From positions 131,742,266 to 131,806,265 of the forward strand of contig NC_089491.1 of the NCBI RefSeq assembly GCF_036850765.1: 64,000 nt of DNA, written 5' to 3'. How positions within the stretch are numbered: position 1 is the first letter of the stretch; every line of letters begins with the position of its first letter. The position numbers and the translations under genes were made by a program. Below are positions 1 to 10,254 of the stretch, in pieces. Source of the stretch: Saccopteryx bilineata (taxonomy: Eukaryota; Chordata; Mammalia; Chiroptera; Emballonuridae). The notes beneath the pieces are model-generated. The model did no database searches. It worked only from the letters and a program-made list of their open reading frames with translations, and was not told the DNA's origin.

Positions 1-1318
1 ACATCCAGTCTTCCTGTGGTTTCCTCGTTCTCTTCTATGGTCTGGGTCATTACCTGCCAACACTGTCCCCCTCCCCCCCAAAAGTACAAATATAAATTAT
101 GTCTCCAGGTCTATACAATGAGAAGGTGACTTCTTTTAAGGACCATGGAGAAATTCTCAAGCGCAAAAAAAAAGTCTCTTTAAAGATGAACAGCAAGATT
201 TTCCAATATTCAAAGGGACACTAATTCTGTGGTATGATAATTAATAAACATAGTGGAAAATTTAAGGATTTCTGGATGAAATCTTAGTTTGGAAAACACT
301 ACTTTATGTAAAATTAATCATATTTCTTCTTTACTATGACAATGCATATTGTGAAACTTCAAGGAAAAAAGAAAATATATAGAGTTTCCTGAGTTTATTT
401 CATCCCAGAAGCTTTGTCATGGGCCTAGATTGTTCCATGAAACATTGATTTTTGGAAAAAACTAAAGAAATCAGTTAATCATCAGCTTTTATATCTAAGG
501 AGCACATACCTGCCAAAAACGAGAAGTTATTAGGTAAAGCCCAATAACCTGGCAATCTTATCAAAGCCCTGACAAAGTTTTAGCAGAGAGTAATTTAATC
601 CTTGGGACTATTAGGAACACAGAACGGTAAGGCTGCTCACTCTGGGCTGAGGCAGAGTTGGGCTGCAGGATTTCTTCAATTCCCAGCTCACTGGTGGAAT
701 TCCCCCTTCTCTCCTGTTTCACAGAGAAAATGCAAGTGCACAACGGTGACTTCCAAGAGAGAACTCACAATTATCTCTAAATTGTGAAATAGCTATCAAA
801 AAGTTAGTACACGACTGTTTGAACATCTTTTAACTGTGTGTCGTACTCCAAAATGACCCTGAAAGTGATCATTGGTGGCCCACAGGAGCTTGAAATAGTT
901 TTGCAAGTTCCAGTGGAATTTTGCTGTCAGTGAGAGTATGTGTGCCTGAGTGTGCAGGAGTGCCAGTTCAAGTTCACACACATGTGCAGAAGCGCTGGAT
1001 TGGAAGGCTGGAAGGAGAATCCAGAGAAAGGGAAATAAACCATGTTTCCCAGAGTCTTCAAGGTGAGTAAGAATCTCAGAGACTGAAAACCTTTTGAAGC
1101 TCCCTATGTCATATTTTATAGGGTTTTTATTTTCGAATAATCATAGAACACCAACACCATGATTTGTTCTTGTGGATTTTTGTCCTATTGTATGGAGAAA
1201 TTATCACTGGACATCTTGAATTTACTCTATCTGGGAAAATGTGTCGGGCAATTAAATATCGTTCTAGTTATAAGCTCAACTAGGTGAAATATTTTGAAAA
1301 TATAAAATGAATGTGACA
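1..1318. other. Unannotated non-coding stretch
   Basis: No recognisable repeat boundary, RNA gene or coding exon was seen. Only short chance open frames (about 60 codons) occur on both strands. It is moderately AT-rich with short A-runs. Confidence 0.4.
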
Positions 1319-1355
1319 TGCAGTTTAGCATAGTGATTAAGAATGTGGATTTTAG

Positions 1356-1684
1356 CCTGACCAGGCAGTGGCGCAGTGGATAGAGCATCGAACCGGGATG
1401 TGGAGGACCCAGGTTCGAAACCCGAGGTCGCCAGCTTGAGCACGGGCTCATCTGGTTTGAGCAAGGCTCATCAGCTTGAGCCCAAGGTCACTGGCTTGAG
1501 CAAGGGGTCACTCGGTCTGCTGAAGCCCCCCAGTCAAGGCACATATGAGAAATCAATCAATGAACAACTAAAGTGCCACAATGAAAAATTGATGCTTCTC
1601 ATCTGTCTCCCTTCCTGCCTGCCTGTCCCTATCTATCCTTCTCTCTGACTTTCTCTCTGTCTCTGTCAAAAAAAATAAAATAAA
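1356..1684 (+). mobile_element. tRNA-derived bat SINE (CCTGACCAGGC.. type), complete with TSD
   Basis: The head holds a polymerase III A box (around GTGGCGCAGTGGATAGAGC) and a B box (GGTTCGAAACC). A repeated GCTTGAGC body, a CT-rich region with GTCTCTGTC and an A-rich tail follow. Target-site duplications AAGAATGTGGATTTTAG (1339-1355) and AAGAATATGGATTTTAG (1685-1701) differ by one base, showing L1-type retroposition into the MIR. A second copy of the same family lies at 63654-63980. The open frame over it (1376-1648) is a by-product and not a gene. Confidence 0.93.
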
Positions 1685-1753
1685 AAGAATATGGATTTTA
1701 GAGCCACATTGCCTTTGAACCTAAGGTCTGTGCTCTTGGGCCAAGTTCCCAGT

Positions 1754-2650
1754 AATCAGACCTCGGTTCTGGCTGAGGAAGAATTCAGAGCCAAGACTCA
1801 AACTATAAGAGAAAGTTTATTTAGAAAGTCACAGAGGTAGAAGTCTGATGTAGAAGAAATGGAATCAGGAAACAAAGTACAGAAGCAAAAGAAGGGCCCA
1901 GGAGTTTAGGAGAAAGAGAGAGAGGGGCAAGAAGAATGCACCTGTGGGAGGGGTGGGACAGGCTCTGCTGTGCTCCATAGAGAGACCCCTGCTGGGCCCT
2001 CCATCCTGAGGCAGGAGTCTTAGGGGAGGTCCCAGGGGAGAACATCAGTAGAATATCCATCAGCTCTTCCATGTGTGTCCTTTCAGAGTCATGGTCTCCA
2101 CTGATTGGGTGGTGCCAGGGCAGGGGGGTCATCATATCTGGTGCTGAGGTCAGCCATGCCCTTGCCCTCTTGGCCTTGCTGCTTTTCTGGGCCTGGAGCT
2201 GACACACAACAAAGGCCTAGATGTTATCTCTAGTTTGACTAACAACTCTGTCTCTGCGGTCCGCAGACCTGAGGCTTTGTTCCTAAGATTATTTGATGTG
2301 GGACAGAACCTGATTATCCTGATGGTTTAATGCTTAAGGGAGTGGTCATACAAGGGCTTGTATGGGAGCCTTACTCTCTGGGCCCCTTGTTCTTCCTCTA
2401 AAGGAGTCTGCCACCAGTGACATGCCAGGGCAGGAAAGATCAGAGAAGGGTCTGAACTGCAGGATCAGCGATATGACAGTAAAGAGGGTCTAAACTGCAT
2501 GACCAAAGACAGGAGGAAAGGTCACCCTGGGGATGAGGTCCCACATTACAATTGTCCTATGCTAGGTACCCAGGGCTTTCCACCCCAGTGACATTCTGTA
2601 CCTGGCCCACTGCCCTTGCTCTGCTCATGCCTGTCTAACTGCCTACTACA
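1754..2650 (-). mobile_element. Solitary ERV LTR, copy A
   Basis: On the minus strand this reads as an LTR. An AATAAA signal (complement of 1816-1821) is followed by a U5-like segment containing TTTGAGTCTTGGCTCTGAATTC, and the far end reads TGTAGTAGGCAGTTAGACAG. A second copy lies at about 6636-7510 in the same orientation, similar along most of its length. No gag, pol or env-like frame lies beside it, so it appears to be a solo LTR left by recombination. It sits inside a MIR. The exact ends and TSD could not be fixed. The U5 style suggests a gammaretrovirus-like (class I) ERV, which is inference. Confidence 0.7.
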
Positions 2651-2752
2651 ATAATAGTACCCACCTCATGTTGCCATAAGATTAAATGATTTCATATTGG
2701 AAAATACTACATATTGGAAAAGTGCCTGAAACTTAATAAATGTTTATGGTCT

Positions 2753-3609
2753 ATTACATTATTTTGGAAATGTGTTTCTGTAATTTTCTCTTTTGTACAT
2801 AATGATTCAACTCGGAAGAAATTTCACCCCAGGGAAAGCAGGCAAACTGATGTCCCCTGGGGCTGGTGAGCAGATGTCCCCTGGGGAAAGCAGTAGAAAG
2901 AGTGCAGGGGATGTATGAGTTGAAGGAAAAGAGTACCAGGAGCAAGGGGAAGCAGCGTCGAGTTGGGTGTCAGAGCTGCCCTTCCTCCAACAGGAGAATT
3001 CTGGGAAGGGGGAGGGGTGGCAGATTAAAGGCAAAGCAGAAAGGAGAGTTGATTTTTCCTCACTATAGAAGATTCCATTTTATGGATACCCCACTGGTCC
3101 CACATGGACAATGATAGGCTCCATCAGAGAAATCTTCGAAGCTGGGGCTCAGTTAAGCCAAGGGAGGCATGCACTTAGTTTTTACTCTGATTCCCTCAAG
3201 GCTCCCTGAGTCCTGGAGTTCTACGGAGGCACATGCAGAAGTCAGCTAACAGCCCTGGGGGGTAAGTGTACTACTAGAAATGTTGCTTTGGTGGAAATAA
3301 GCACAGGCCCTAGCTGAGAGCTGCAGGCCAGGCCACCAGGGCTAGAATTCAGTAGGTCACAGCCCCTGACACAGATTCCTCTTGCAAGGATCAGAGAACA
3401 CTGAATATCCCTCCAAAGATGCTGGATTCATTTAACTAAAAAGAGTTTCAATCATTTTATTCCACTGAGTGTACAACTAGATTGGCTTTTCAAAGGGGTA
3501 AATGTTTGTGAGGAAGATCAAATAAGCTGTAGAAAAACCATATTTTTGCACATCTCAGTGCAGTGTGGTATAAATACATATCTCTACAATAGAAAATTTA
3601 AATTCATTC
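2753..3609. other. Unannotated non-coding stretch
   Basis: Unique-looking sequence with no identified repeat, RNA or exon. The two short repeated CCCCTGGGG..AGCAG segments at about 2829-2890 form a small local duplication. Confidence 0.4.
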
Positions 3610-3955
3610 AAATAAACAAAGGTGTTTCTTGATAGTCAACAGTGTACAAGGGGTTGTGCTAAATGTTTATAAGGATAGAAAGTAGAGTCAGACAAGGGTT
3701 TTGTTTTAGTCTTGGGCAAGAAAAAGGACAGTCCAGGAGAGAAAAGATGGCTGGGGTCGAGGGTGCTGAAGTAAAGGGATGACTGAACCTCACGTGACCG
3801 TATCCAGCAAAGAGTGGGAAACGTAGGCTGGAGCTCAGGAGAGAGGAGAGATGTAGATATTGGGAGCCCATCCATTTAGAGGTGATGCCTAAACCACAGG
3901 ACTGCCAAGAGAATTGAAATGAGAAAAGGGTCCAGGTCACATTCATTCATTTAGT
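3610..3955 (-). repeat. L2 LINE fragment (antisense)
   Basis: The order 'tagtcaacagtgtacaagg', 'gtgctaaatg', 'cagacaaggg', 'ttgaaatgagaa' and 'cattcattcatttagtaaatg' matches antisense L2 3'-end text (life-cycle words such as attcattcattt and the 'gtgctaggc' region). It is old and diverged, and no frame survives. Confidence 0.5.
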
Positions 3956-4900
3956 AAATGAGTGTGCACCAACCCCTTCATGGTGCACATGTAACAATCA
4001 GTGTAAAGTGGATGAATCTAGAAGTGGTCATGGTATTATCCAAAGAAAGCTTCCTTTGTTGTGTCCTATGTGGCAGAGACTACTTTGGCTGATCAATGGC
4101 CAAGTTCTCTTCTTCCTAAGCATCTGGCTGGACCTCACCTTCTGGTCTCACTCATGCTGGATTGGCCATGTGACTGAATTCTTGCCAGTGGCACAAGACT
4201 ATTTGCAATGTGGGTCACTTCTGGTCTAGACCCATATATGTCTCTCAGACCCCTTTTATCTTCTGCATAAAAGCAAAATTTCTCTTTTTCCACAACTGCC
4301 AGTATTACAGAACTCACACTGAAGACTAGATTGAATTACTGAGGGGGGGGGGCAGCATCCTCAGCCACCCCAACCTGCAATGGGTGTGAGGCCAAGAGTG
4401 AGAAAAACACTTTTATTGTCAAACAAAGGAATATTTAGGGTTTTTCAATTTCAGAAGCTAATGTTGTTGCTTACTTAACAAATAAAAACAAAAATTACTT
4501 TGACTTTCTAGCTCACACGAACCAAAACCCACAGGAGATGGGTTAGCTACCAGAATGCCAGTTTATTTATTCAAATTGATGAGAATATCTGTCATATAGA
4601 CCAGGATATCTCACGATGGTGTGATCTAAACTTCTCGTCATTAGACTGACTGGGGGCAAAGCATAAATCCCAAATTACTTAATCCACTTGCCATGAAAGA
4701 TTACATTACTGCTCGAGGACTAGAAACACATATTCTCAGTCTGAATGGAGATTCAGAAAGGGATGAGAATGATATTGGATAAGCATAGAAGCACAAGGGT
4801 CATTAGATGAAGCAAGAGTTTAATGGCAAAGAGCTAAGAGACTCTGAAGTATCCATCTCTTAAGATCAGATTCCCAGTGCGACTAAGAAGATTTGAAATA
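3956..4900. other. Unannotated non-coding stretch
   Basis: No gene recognised. A G-run lies at 4343-4352. The part from about 4550 to 4900 could be internal sequence or 3' flank of the LTR next to it, but no retroviral frame was found. Confidence 0.35.
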
Positions 4901-4902
4901 TG

Positions 4903-5660
4903 TTAGTAAGATTCCCCATCAGACAATTCTTGGACTGGTCCTGTGTAAAGCCAGAAGCCACGGCCACCATCACAGCAGCCTGGCCCATGCAGGTTCATAT
5001 TAGATTCGGACAGTCGGTAAAGAAACAATGGAGCCACAAACTGATGGGCCATCACTTTTAATCCTAGCTTGCACCCAGCGGGCAAGTAAAAACACACACT
5101 GGGCTCCAAAACCCACTCACATTCAGTGCTCACAAAGCTACTGACTTATCCGAGTTTTCTAGAATCAAAGGCTTCTAGCTCACCAGACTTATTCACCTCT
5201 GTTCCCCATCTCCTTCCTTCTCCCCGCACAAACTCTGCACTAACTGGCTTCTCAGTCAACACTCCGCCATCTTGGCTGCCTCTCCTGGCCTCCTCCACGT
5301 GGCCTTTCTCTGCTCTCTGCTCTCTGCTCTAATGTTAATCTCAGGAACCAAGAGAGAGCAAGCTCCTGGTCTGCCCCCATTTTATAGTGTAGAAATCCAA
5401 ACCTTTAATCCAATATACAAAATAGGGAATTCTCTAATACAAAGTCACTTATCTGGGGCATGATGGGATTATACCACCCCACGTCAAAGAAGGATGGGAA
5501 AGGCTTAGTCCTAAAACCAAGCCCCAGGCTACAATGATCCTGCCTGCCCACAGCCCACAGAGACACACATTAATATCACCTGGGCAACGGCCTACACGTG
5601 GGCAGCGCCATCTTTAACAAAGTGAGCATAATACATTTTATCTGCCCAACATCCTGTCAC
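4903..5660 (-). mobile_element. ERV LTR of a second family (solo or fragment)
   Basis: On the minus strand the segment has promoter-like order: GATGGCGCTGCCCACGTG near the upstream end, a TATAAA box (complement of 5381-5386), a GGAGCTTGCTCTCTCTTGG stretch just downstream, a CAAGATGGCGGAGTGTTG stretch and an ATTAAA signal (complement of 5057-5062) about 320 bases on. This layout is typical of a retroviral LTR with a long R region. It is unlike copies A and B in sequence. Ends are approximate, TSDs were not found, and no internal viral gene is visible. It could instead be another promoter-bearing repeat. Confidence 0.5.
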
Positions 5661-5932
5661 TTGAATTTTTTCTTTTTATGCTTTCACAGGTGCTTCTTTC
5701 CACTTCCATTCCCATTGGAAAGACATGTTTTCTCACTAGCTGTGTTCCTACATTTAATCAGGATACTATTCTGTCTCCGCTCAGTGTGTGTTCACTTTCT
5801 AGCCCTATAGATTGTGGTTGGGGGAGGCAGTTGGAGAAACCTTTCTAAGGTTTCCAAGAAGGGCCAACATCTGACAGCACCAGAATTTAGAGAGTAATGA
5901 GGTGGGCATTTGTCCTCTTGGGGCTGGCAGCC
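5661..5932. other. Short non-coding stretch before hAT MITE
   Basis: Nothing recognised apart from possible L2-derived sequence near 5880-5932, which would continue after the MITE at 6240. Confidence 0.3.
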
Positions 5933-5940
5933 CAGTAGAG

Positions 5941-6231
5941 CAGTGGTCCCCAACCTTTTTTGGGCCACGGACCGGTTTAATGTCAGAAAATATTTTCACA
6001 GACCGGCCTTTAGGGTGGGATGGATAAATGTATCACATGACTGAGACAAGCGTCAAAAGTGAGTCTTAGACGGATGTAACAGAGGGAATCTGGTCATTTT
6101 TAAAAAATAAAACATCATTCAGACTTAAATATAAATAAAATGGAAATAATGTAAGTTATTTATTCTTTCTCTGTGGACCAGATGGCCCACAGACTGGTAC
6201 CGGTCTGCAGCCCCAGGGTTGGGGACCACTG
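5941..6231. mobile_element. hAT non-autonomous element (MITE), 291 bp, with perfect 8-bp TSD
   Basis: The element begins CAGTGGTCCCCAACC and ends GGTTGGGGACCACTG, a perfect 15-bp terminal inverted repeat. It is flanked on both sides by CAGTAGAG (5933-5940 and 6232-6239), a perfect 8-bp target-site duplication that defines the hAT superfamily. The interior has GGCCACGGACCGG near one end and ACCGGTCTGCAG near the other, and no coding capacity. The ends resemble OposCharlie-like/Charlie-type hATs known to have moved between vertebrate lineages; that family link is from memory. It sits inside an L2 fragment. Confidence 0.93.
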
Positions 6232-6239
6232 CAGTAGAG

Positions 6240-6425
6240 GACACAGATAGGTAAGCACATAAACACTCAGGTTACAGTGTGATGGAATAAGAGCAACCAT
6301 CAGAGGAAGTGTAGAGGAAAATGTGATTAACTGTTCCTGGTGGATGGGCCTAAGAGGGGATGAGGGGAGGCTTCCTATAGGAGGTGATAATTGAGCTGGA
6401 ACAGTGTCTAGGAAACTTTCATGGG
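6240..6425 (-). repeat. L2 LINE fragment (antisense)
   Basis: The text 'gaggggaggcttcctatagg' followed by 'aggtgataattgagctgga' is typical of antisense L2. It was probably continuous with sequence left of 5932 before the hAT insertion. Confidence 0.5.
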
Positions 6426-6430
6426 TGGAA

Positions 6431-6634
6431 GAGAGGCTGCTGTGACAAAGTACCAACAATTAGATGGCTTAAACGGAAATGACCTGACAGCTCTGGAGCC
6501 TAGGAGTCCAAGGTCAAAGTGTCGACAGCATTGGTTCCTTCCAAGGGCTGTAAGGGAAAATCTGATCCATGTCTCTATCCTCAATTGGGTTTCTTGGCTT
6601 GTTGAAGTCTTGGCTGTGGCAAGGAGAGCACCAG
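6431..6634 (-). repeat. MLT1-like MaLR LTR, first part
   Basis: The + strand order 'ctgtgacaaagtaccaac', 'gatggcttaaac', 'ctctggagcctaggagtcc', 'aaggtcaaagtgtcgacagc', 'ttggttcctt' and 'ttcttggcttgtt' matches the antisense 3' half of MLT1. The other half is found at about 7513-7755, after the inserted LTR copy B. Old, diverged, non-coding. Confidence 0.7.
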
Positions 6635-6635
6635 G

Positions 6636-7510
6636 TGTCAGACCGGTGGAGTCAGACAGGACCTTGGTTCAGCAATCTCGGTACTTGACTTCTGGCTAGG
6701 AAAGAATTCAGAGCCAAGACTCAAACTATAGAGAAAGTTTATTTAGAAAGTCACAGAGCTAGGAGTGAGAGGTAGAAGAAATAGGCTCAGGAAACAAGTT
6801 ACAGAGGCAAAAGAAGGGTGTGAGCTTGGGTGAGAAGGGTAAAGGTGACATCCTCTGGCAGGAGAAGAGCATTGCACGGTGCCCGTGTGCTCCTGAAGGA
6901 GAGCCAGCTGGGCCCTCTGCTCTAAGGGCTCTGAAGGGTAGGGATTTTAGGGAGCTCCTGGGGGAGGATCTTAATATTCATCAGCTTTCCAGGGGTGTCC
7001 TTTCAAGCTTGGGGTCTCTACCAATTGGCAGGGGGTACTAAGGGCAGGGGGTTAGTAGTCAATGCTGCTGGTCCTGATGCCAGCCATCTCATCACTTGTC
7101 TGGTTTTGCTGCTTTTCTGGGCCTGCAGCTGAAACACAACAAAAGCCTAGATGCATTTGATACAGGTCAGAACCTCATTGTCCTGGGGCCTTAATGCTTC
7201 AAGACTTGTTCTATTTCCCCTTTAAGGTGGTTAAGTCTCATGACTAGCAACATGCAAGGGGAGGAAAGGTCAGGGGAGGAAAGGTCAGGGGAGGAGCCTG
7301 ACTGCTTGACCAGTGATATGGAAGCTCAGGGAGGTCTAAACCGAGTGCCCAGTGAAATGCCACGGGAAAACAGATTACCCTGGAGGCAAGGTCCCTGTTT
7401 TTCCAGTTTTGACTGTTGCTAGGCACCCTGGGATTGCTGCCCTGGTGACATTTTGTACCTGGCCCATCTCCTTGCTCTGCTCATGTCTGTCTAACTGCCT
7501 GTCTAATTAG
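6636..7510 (-). mobile_element. Solitary ERV LTR, copy B, inserted in MLT1
   Basis: Same family and orientation as copy A (1754-2650): shared AATAAA signal (complement of 6738-6743), the GAGTCTTGGCTCTGAATTC segment, and the far-end GCAGTTAGACAG motif. The minus-strand 3' end reads ...CCACCGGTCTGACA, giving the expected CA terminus. A tandem duplicate of GGGGAGGAAAGGTCA at about 7257-7290 lies in the U3 side and could be an enhancer-type repeat. No viral coding frame adjoins it. Because MLT1 halves lie on both sides, it is a separate insertion rather than the partner LTR of copy A. Confidence 0.72.
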
Positions 7511-7512
7511 CA

Positions 7513-7755
7513 TCCCCTCCCCCCATCTCTGCTTTTATCTTCACATCATATTCTCTCTGCGTGCGCATGTCCAAATTTCTTCCCCTTTTTATGAAGACAC
7601 ATATTGATTTAGGGCCTGCACTAATGACCTTATTTTAACATCATTATGTCTGTAAAGACCTTCTCTTCACATAAGGTTACATCCTGAGGTTGTGGGGGTT
7701 AGGAATTTAACATATGAATTTAGTGGGCGTGGAACACAAGTCAACCTATAACATC
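7513..7755 (-). repeat. MLT1-like MaLR LTR, second part
   Basis: The + strand reads 'gggcctgcactaatgacct', 'tattttaaca', 'tgtaaagacc', 'aggttacatcctgaggttg', 'gggggttaggaatttaac', 'atatgaattt' and 'cctataacatcc', the antisense 5' half of an MLT1 LTR. It completes the piece at 6431-6634. Confidence 0.75.
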
Positions 7756-8345
7756 CATCATTTGAATAACAAACTAAAGAGAAAGGGCAGAAGAAGGATT
7801 AACCAGGAAAATAGGAAGAGAATGTAGTGCCAGAGAAGACCAGGAGGAGGCAGTGCACAGCAAGGCTGCTTGCTCCTTAGGGACAGTGAGTGGAGGCCCC
7901 AAATTCCAGCTCGGTTTTGGACACTTCACTTCTCTGAATCTCATTTTTTTCATTTTCAAGATAGGGGTATGTGGGGAAAACAGCTGTGTTAGGCTTGCTC
8001 GCTGGTTTCCTGGCTGTAAGCACTTTGCACAAGTAGTGCGTGAGCACATGGCAGAAAGCCATGGGTGTGTCTCTCTGAAAAGCTGTAGGTGTTTTCTCTC
8101 AAGGGTGATTCTCCCCAGATAGGTCTCCTGCCACTGCGAGGTATGGTTCTGTGAGTTCCTCAACCCCCACTGTGAGGGGTGGTTTTCCTGATCCCTTGCC
8201 CTCCACTTCAAAAAGCAGGTTTTCTTTTGTTTATTCCCTCACCTGACTTTGAGAGACTCCAATGAGCGGGTGTGGCCTGACGCTTTCCAGCTCCTTAGTT
8301 TTTCTACTGTCTGCCCGAATTCAGTGTGAACCTGCCTGGCCTCAA
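7756..8345. other. Unannotated non-coding stretch
   Basis: No repeat or exon recognised. The 145-codon minus-strand frame at 7774-8211 has no domain, low-complexity composition and no supporting splice or start context. Confidence 0.4.
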
Positions 8346-8415
8346 CCACCAGCATTACTGGGTAATACTACTTGCCCATGTGGTTCCTGTGAGGATTAAA
8401 TGAGGTTATGTCCAC
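8346..8415 (+). repeat. MIR fragment
   Basis: GGTAATACTACTTGCCCATG followed by GTGAGGATTAAATGAG matches the central part of MIR. Confidence 0.5.
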
Positions 8416-8430
8416 ATACATTACAAGAAA

Positions 8431-8502
8431 CAAGGGTGGGTCAATGGTAGAATTCTTGCCTGCCATGTGGGCGACCCAGGTTCTATTCTTGGCCAATACC
8501 CA
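8431..8502 (+). pseudogene. tRNA-Gly(GCC)-like pseudogene
   Basis: The segment follows tRNA-Gly-GCC: a D-arm text GTCAATGGTAGAATTCTTG, an anticodon arm TTGCCTGCCATGTGGG with GCC in the loop, and a T-arm GGTTCTATTC where GGTTCGATTC is expected. The 5' acceptor strand does not pair with the 3' side (GGCCAATACCC) and the B box has lost its CG, so it is unlikely to make a tRNA. It may be a stray retrocopy or the head of an old tRNA-derived SINE. Confidence 0.7.
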
Positions 8503-9406
8503 TACATAACCAGATTATGTCCAGGATCCAGCGCTGACTTAATGTCACGTGACACAGTGCCAAAGGGGTTCTAGACCATCAATTATTTACTTCTTAAGTA
8601 CATAATATCATTTTAAAGCTAACACCTTGGGATGCTGCTCTCGCCACCTACCACCAAACAGAGCTTGTTAAACTATATTTGTTTCATGTGACCAAAAACC
8701 TGTGGGAATATACAAGTACAAAGAGTGTAGATTATGGCTGTGAAACAGACTGCAAAATACTCCCTTTTTTACTTTTTGTGGAAATTAAACATCCTACTTA
8801 ACACCTCACATATCTTTTTCACCAGGTTGTTTGGTTTGGATTTAACGTGGTAACTGATCTGCCCAGGAGGTCTGACCAAAACTTCCCGGCTCTGTTCCTC
8901 AGGCTGACAGATGTCCGAGAGGTCAGTTCCTTCTCCCTCCATCACTCCTCCCACCTGACCGCTCCCAAGATCTTCATGGAGCACGGTGAATATTTTTTGT
9001 GTGTTTTTTTTTCTTACTTAGATGCAGGTGAGAACTAGTTTAGATGTCACAAGAACTCTATTGGAAATTATTATCTGATATTCATGGCACGCTCGAGTGA
9101 TTCTTAAAAGGAGCACCTACATTGCAGTGTGGTCTTAAACCAATGCAGTTCTTCAGGTCGAGGCCTGGCTCTTTGAAACTCTCCCAGCCTCCAGGCCCTG
9201 GCACTACCGATATTTTTTACAAAAGCCCATAAAAAACGGAGCCTTGTTTCCTCTACTGAAGTCCATTTAAGCAATGTTTCTAAAGACGCAGATGTTCTGA
9301 AACATGCCCATTGTCTAAACACTTGCAATTGTGAGGTATAGATCCTATATACAGAAAACCATAGCTCAAAAACATATATATTGATTTCATACAACCTTCT
9401 TTATGT
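8503..9406. other. Unannotated non-coding stretch
   Basis: Unique-looking sequence. No repeat, RNA gene or exon was recognised. Confidence 0.4.
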
Positions 9407-9415
9407 CAGTCTGAT

Positions 9416-9417
<2 letters not shown>

Positions 9418-9449
<32 letters not shown>

Positions 9450-9826
9450 ATTTTTCTGAAGCTGGAAACAGGGAGAGACAGACAGACTCCCGCATGCGCC
9501 CGACTGGGATCCACCCGGCACGCCCACTATGGGGCGACACTCTGCCCACCAGGGGGCGATGCTCTGCCCATCCTGGGTGTCACCATGTTGCGACCAGAGC
9601 CACTCTAGCGCTTGGGGCAGAGGCCAAGGAGCCATCCCCAGCGCCTGGGCCATCTTTGCTCCAATGGAGCCTTGGCTGCGGGAGGGGAAGAGAGAGACAG
9701 AGAGGAAGGCGCGGCGGAGGGGTGGAGAAGCAAATGGGCGCTTCTCCTGTGTGCCCTGGCCAGGAATCGAACCTGGGTCCTCCGCACGCTAGGCCGACGC
9801 TCTACCGCTGAGCCAACCGGCCAGGG
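9418..9826 (-). mobile_element. Rhin-1-like SINE, full length, with TSD
   Basis: Read on the minus strand it begins with a tRNA-like head: acceptor GCCCTGG pairs with CCAGGGC, an A box is in GGCTCAGCGGTAGAGC and a B box is GGTTCGATTCC. A GGAGAAGCGCCCAT body, GCTCCATTGGAGCAAAG, GGGTGGATCCCAGTCGGGC and GGGAGTCTGTCTG follow, ending in an A-tail (the T-run at 9418-9447). The TSD is CAGTCTGATTC at 9407-9417 and 9827-9837, identical. The head is close to a folded tRNA. All open frames over this stretch come from the SINE. Confidence 0.95.
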
Positions 9827-9837
9827 CAGTCTGATTC

Positions 9838-10254
9838 ATTTTTTGAAGTGAAAGTAGAACCACCCTTTTGCTTTGCTCATCCTCAACCTCCCCAAAAAAG
9901 GAAAAATTCTCAGGCATTGTAAATCATCCTGTTTCCCCCATGACTGCTGCTGGTCTCACTGCGCCGGACAGGACCAGGATGCAGGAAGAAAACCCTCCAT
10001 GCTGGCTTCTTTAGCTGTGGACCTCTGAGTCATGGAGTATCAGGCCAAAGAAATATGTCAATCAATGCTTGTTTCCTCTATCGCTTCTCTCATCCTCCAG
10101 CCCCAGGCCTCCAGAGGTAGGCCCTCACCCTCTCATCTGGATTCCTGCAATCACCTTGCAACGGTCTCTCCTTTGCAGTGCTAATATCTTTGACTTGAAC
10201 TTGTAAAGCACACCCGTTACCTTGGGCTTTTGGACCTTTATTGGTCTCTTTGGC
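9838..10254. other. Unannotated non-coding stretch
   Basis: Nothing recognised. Confidence 0.35.

Larger units (their letters stand above)
1319..2752 (+). repeat. MIR SINE split into three pieces by later insertions
   Basis: The first piece (about 1319-1355) reads as the 5' end of MIR (TTTAGCATAGTGATTAAGAA). It resumes at 1685-1753 with the TGCTCTTGGGCCAAGTT segment and again at about 2650-2752 with AATAATAGTACC, GATTAAATGA and AGTGCCTG...AATAAATGTTTATGG, the standard order of MIR. A young SINE (1356-1684) and an ERV LTR (about 1754-2650) separate the pieces. About 45 bases expected between pieces two and three are missing or unrecognisable. Orientation and order are seen in the sequence; the family name comes from knowledge of the MIR consensus. 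Confidence 0.75.

Noticed and set aside
1376..1648. 90-codon open frame on the + strand
   Set aside because: It lies completely within the SINE at 1356-1684 and its peptide reflects the tandem GCTTGAGC body.
1754..7510. Copies A and B as 5' and 3' LTRs of one provirus
   Set aside because: Between them lie an L2, another LTR and a hAT MITE and no viral coding sequence; MLT1 halves bracket B alone.
7774..8211. 145-codon minus-strand open frame
   Set aside because: No domain, no homologue recognised, no splice context; the length is reachable by chance in 64 kb.
9446..9811. 121-codon frame and several overlapping frames
   Set aside because: All fall within the Rhin-1-like SINE at 9418-9826.
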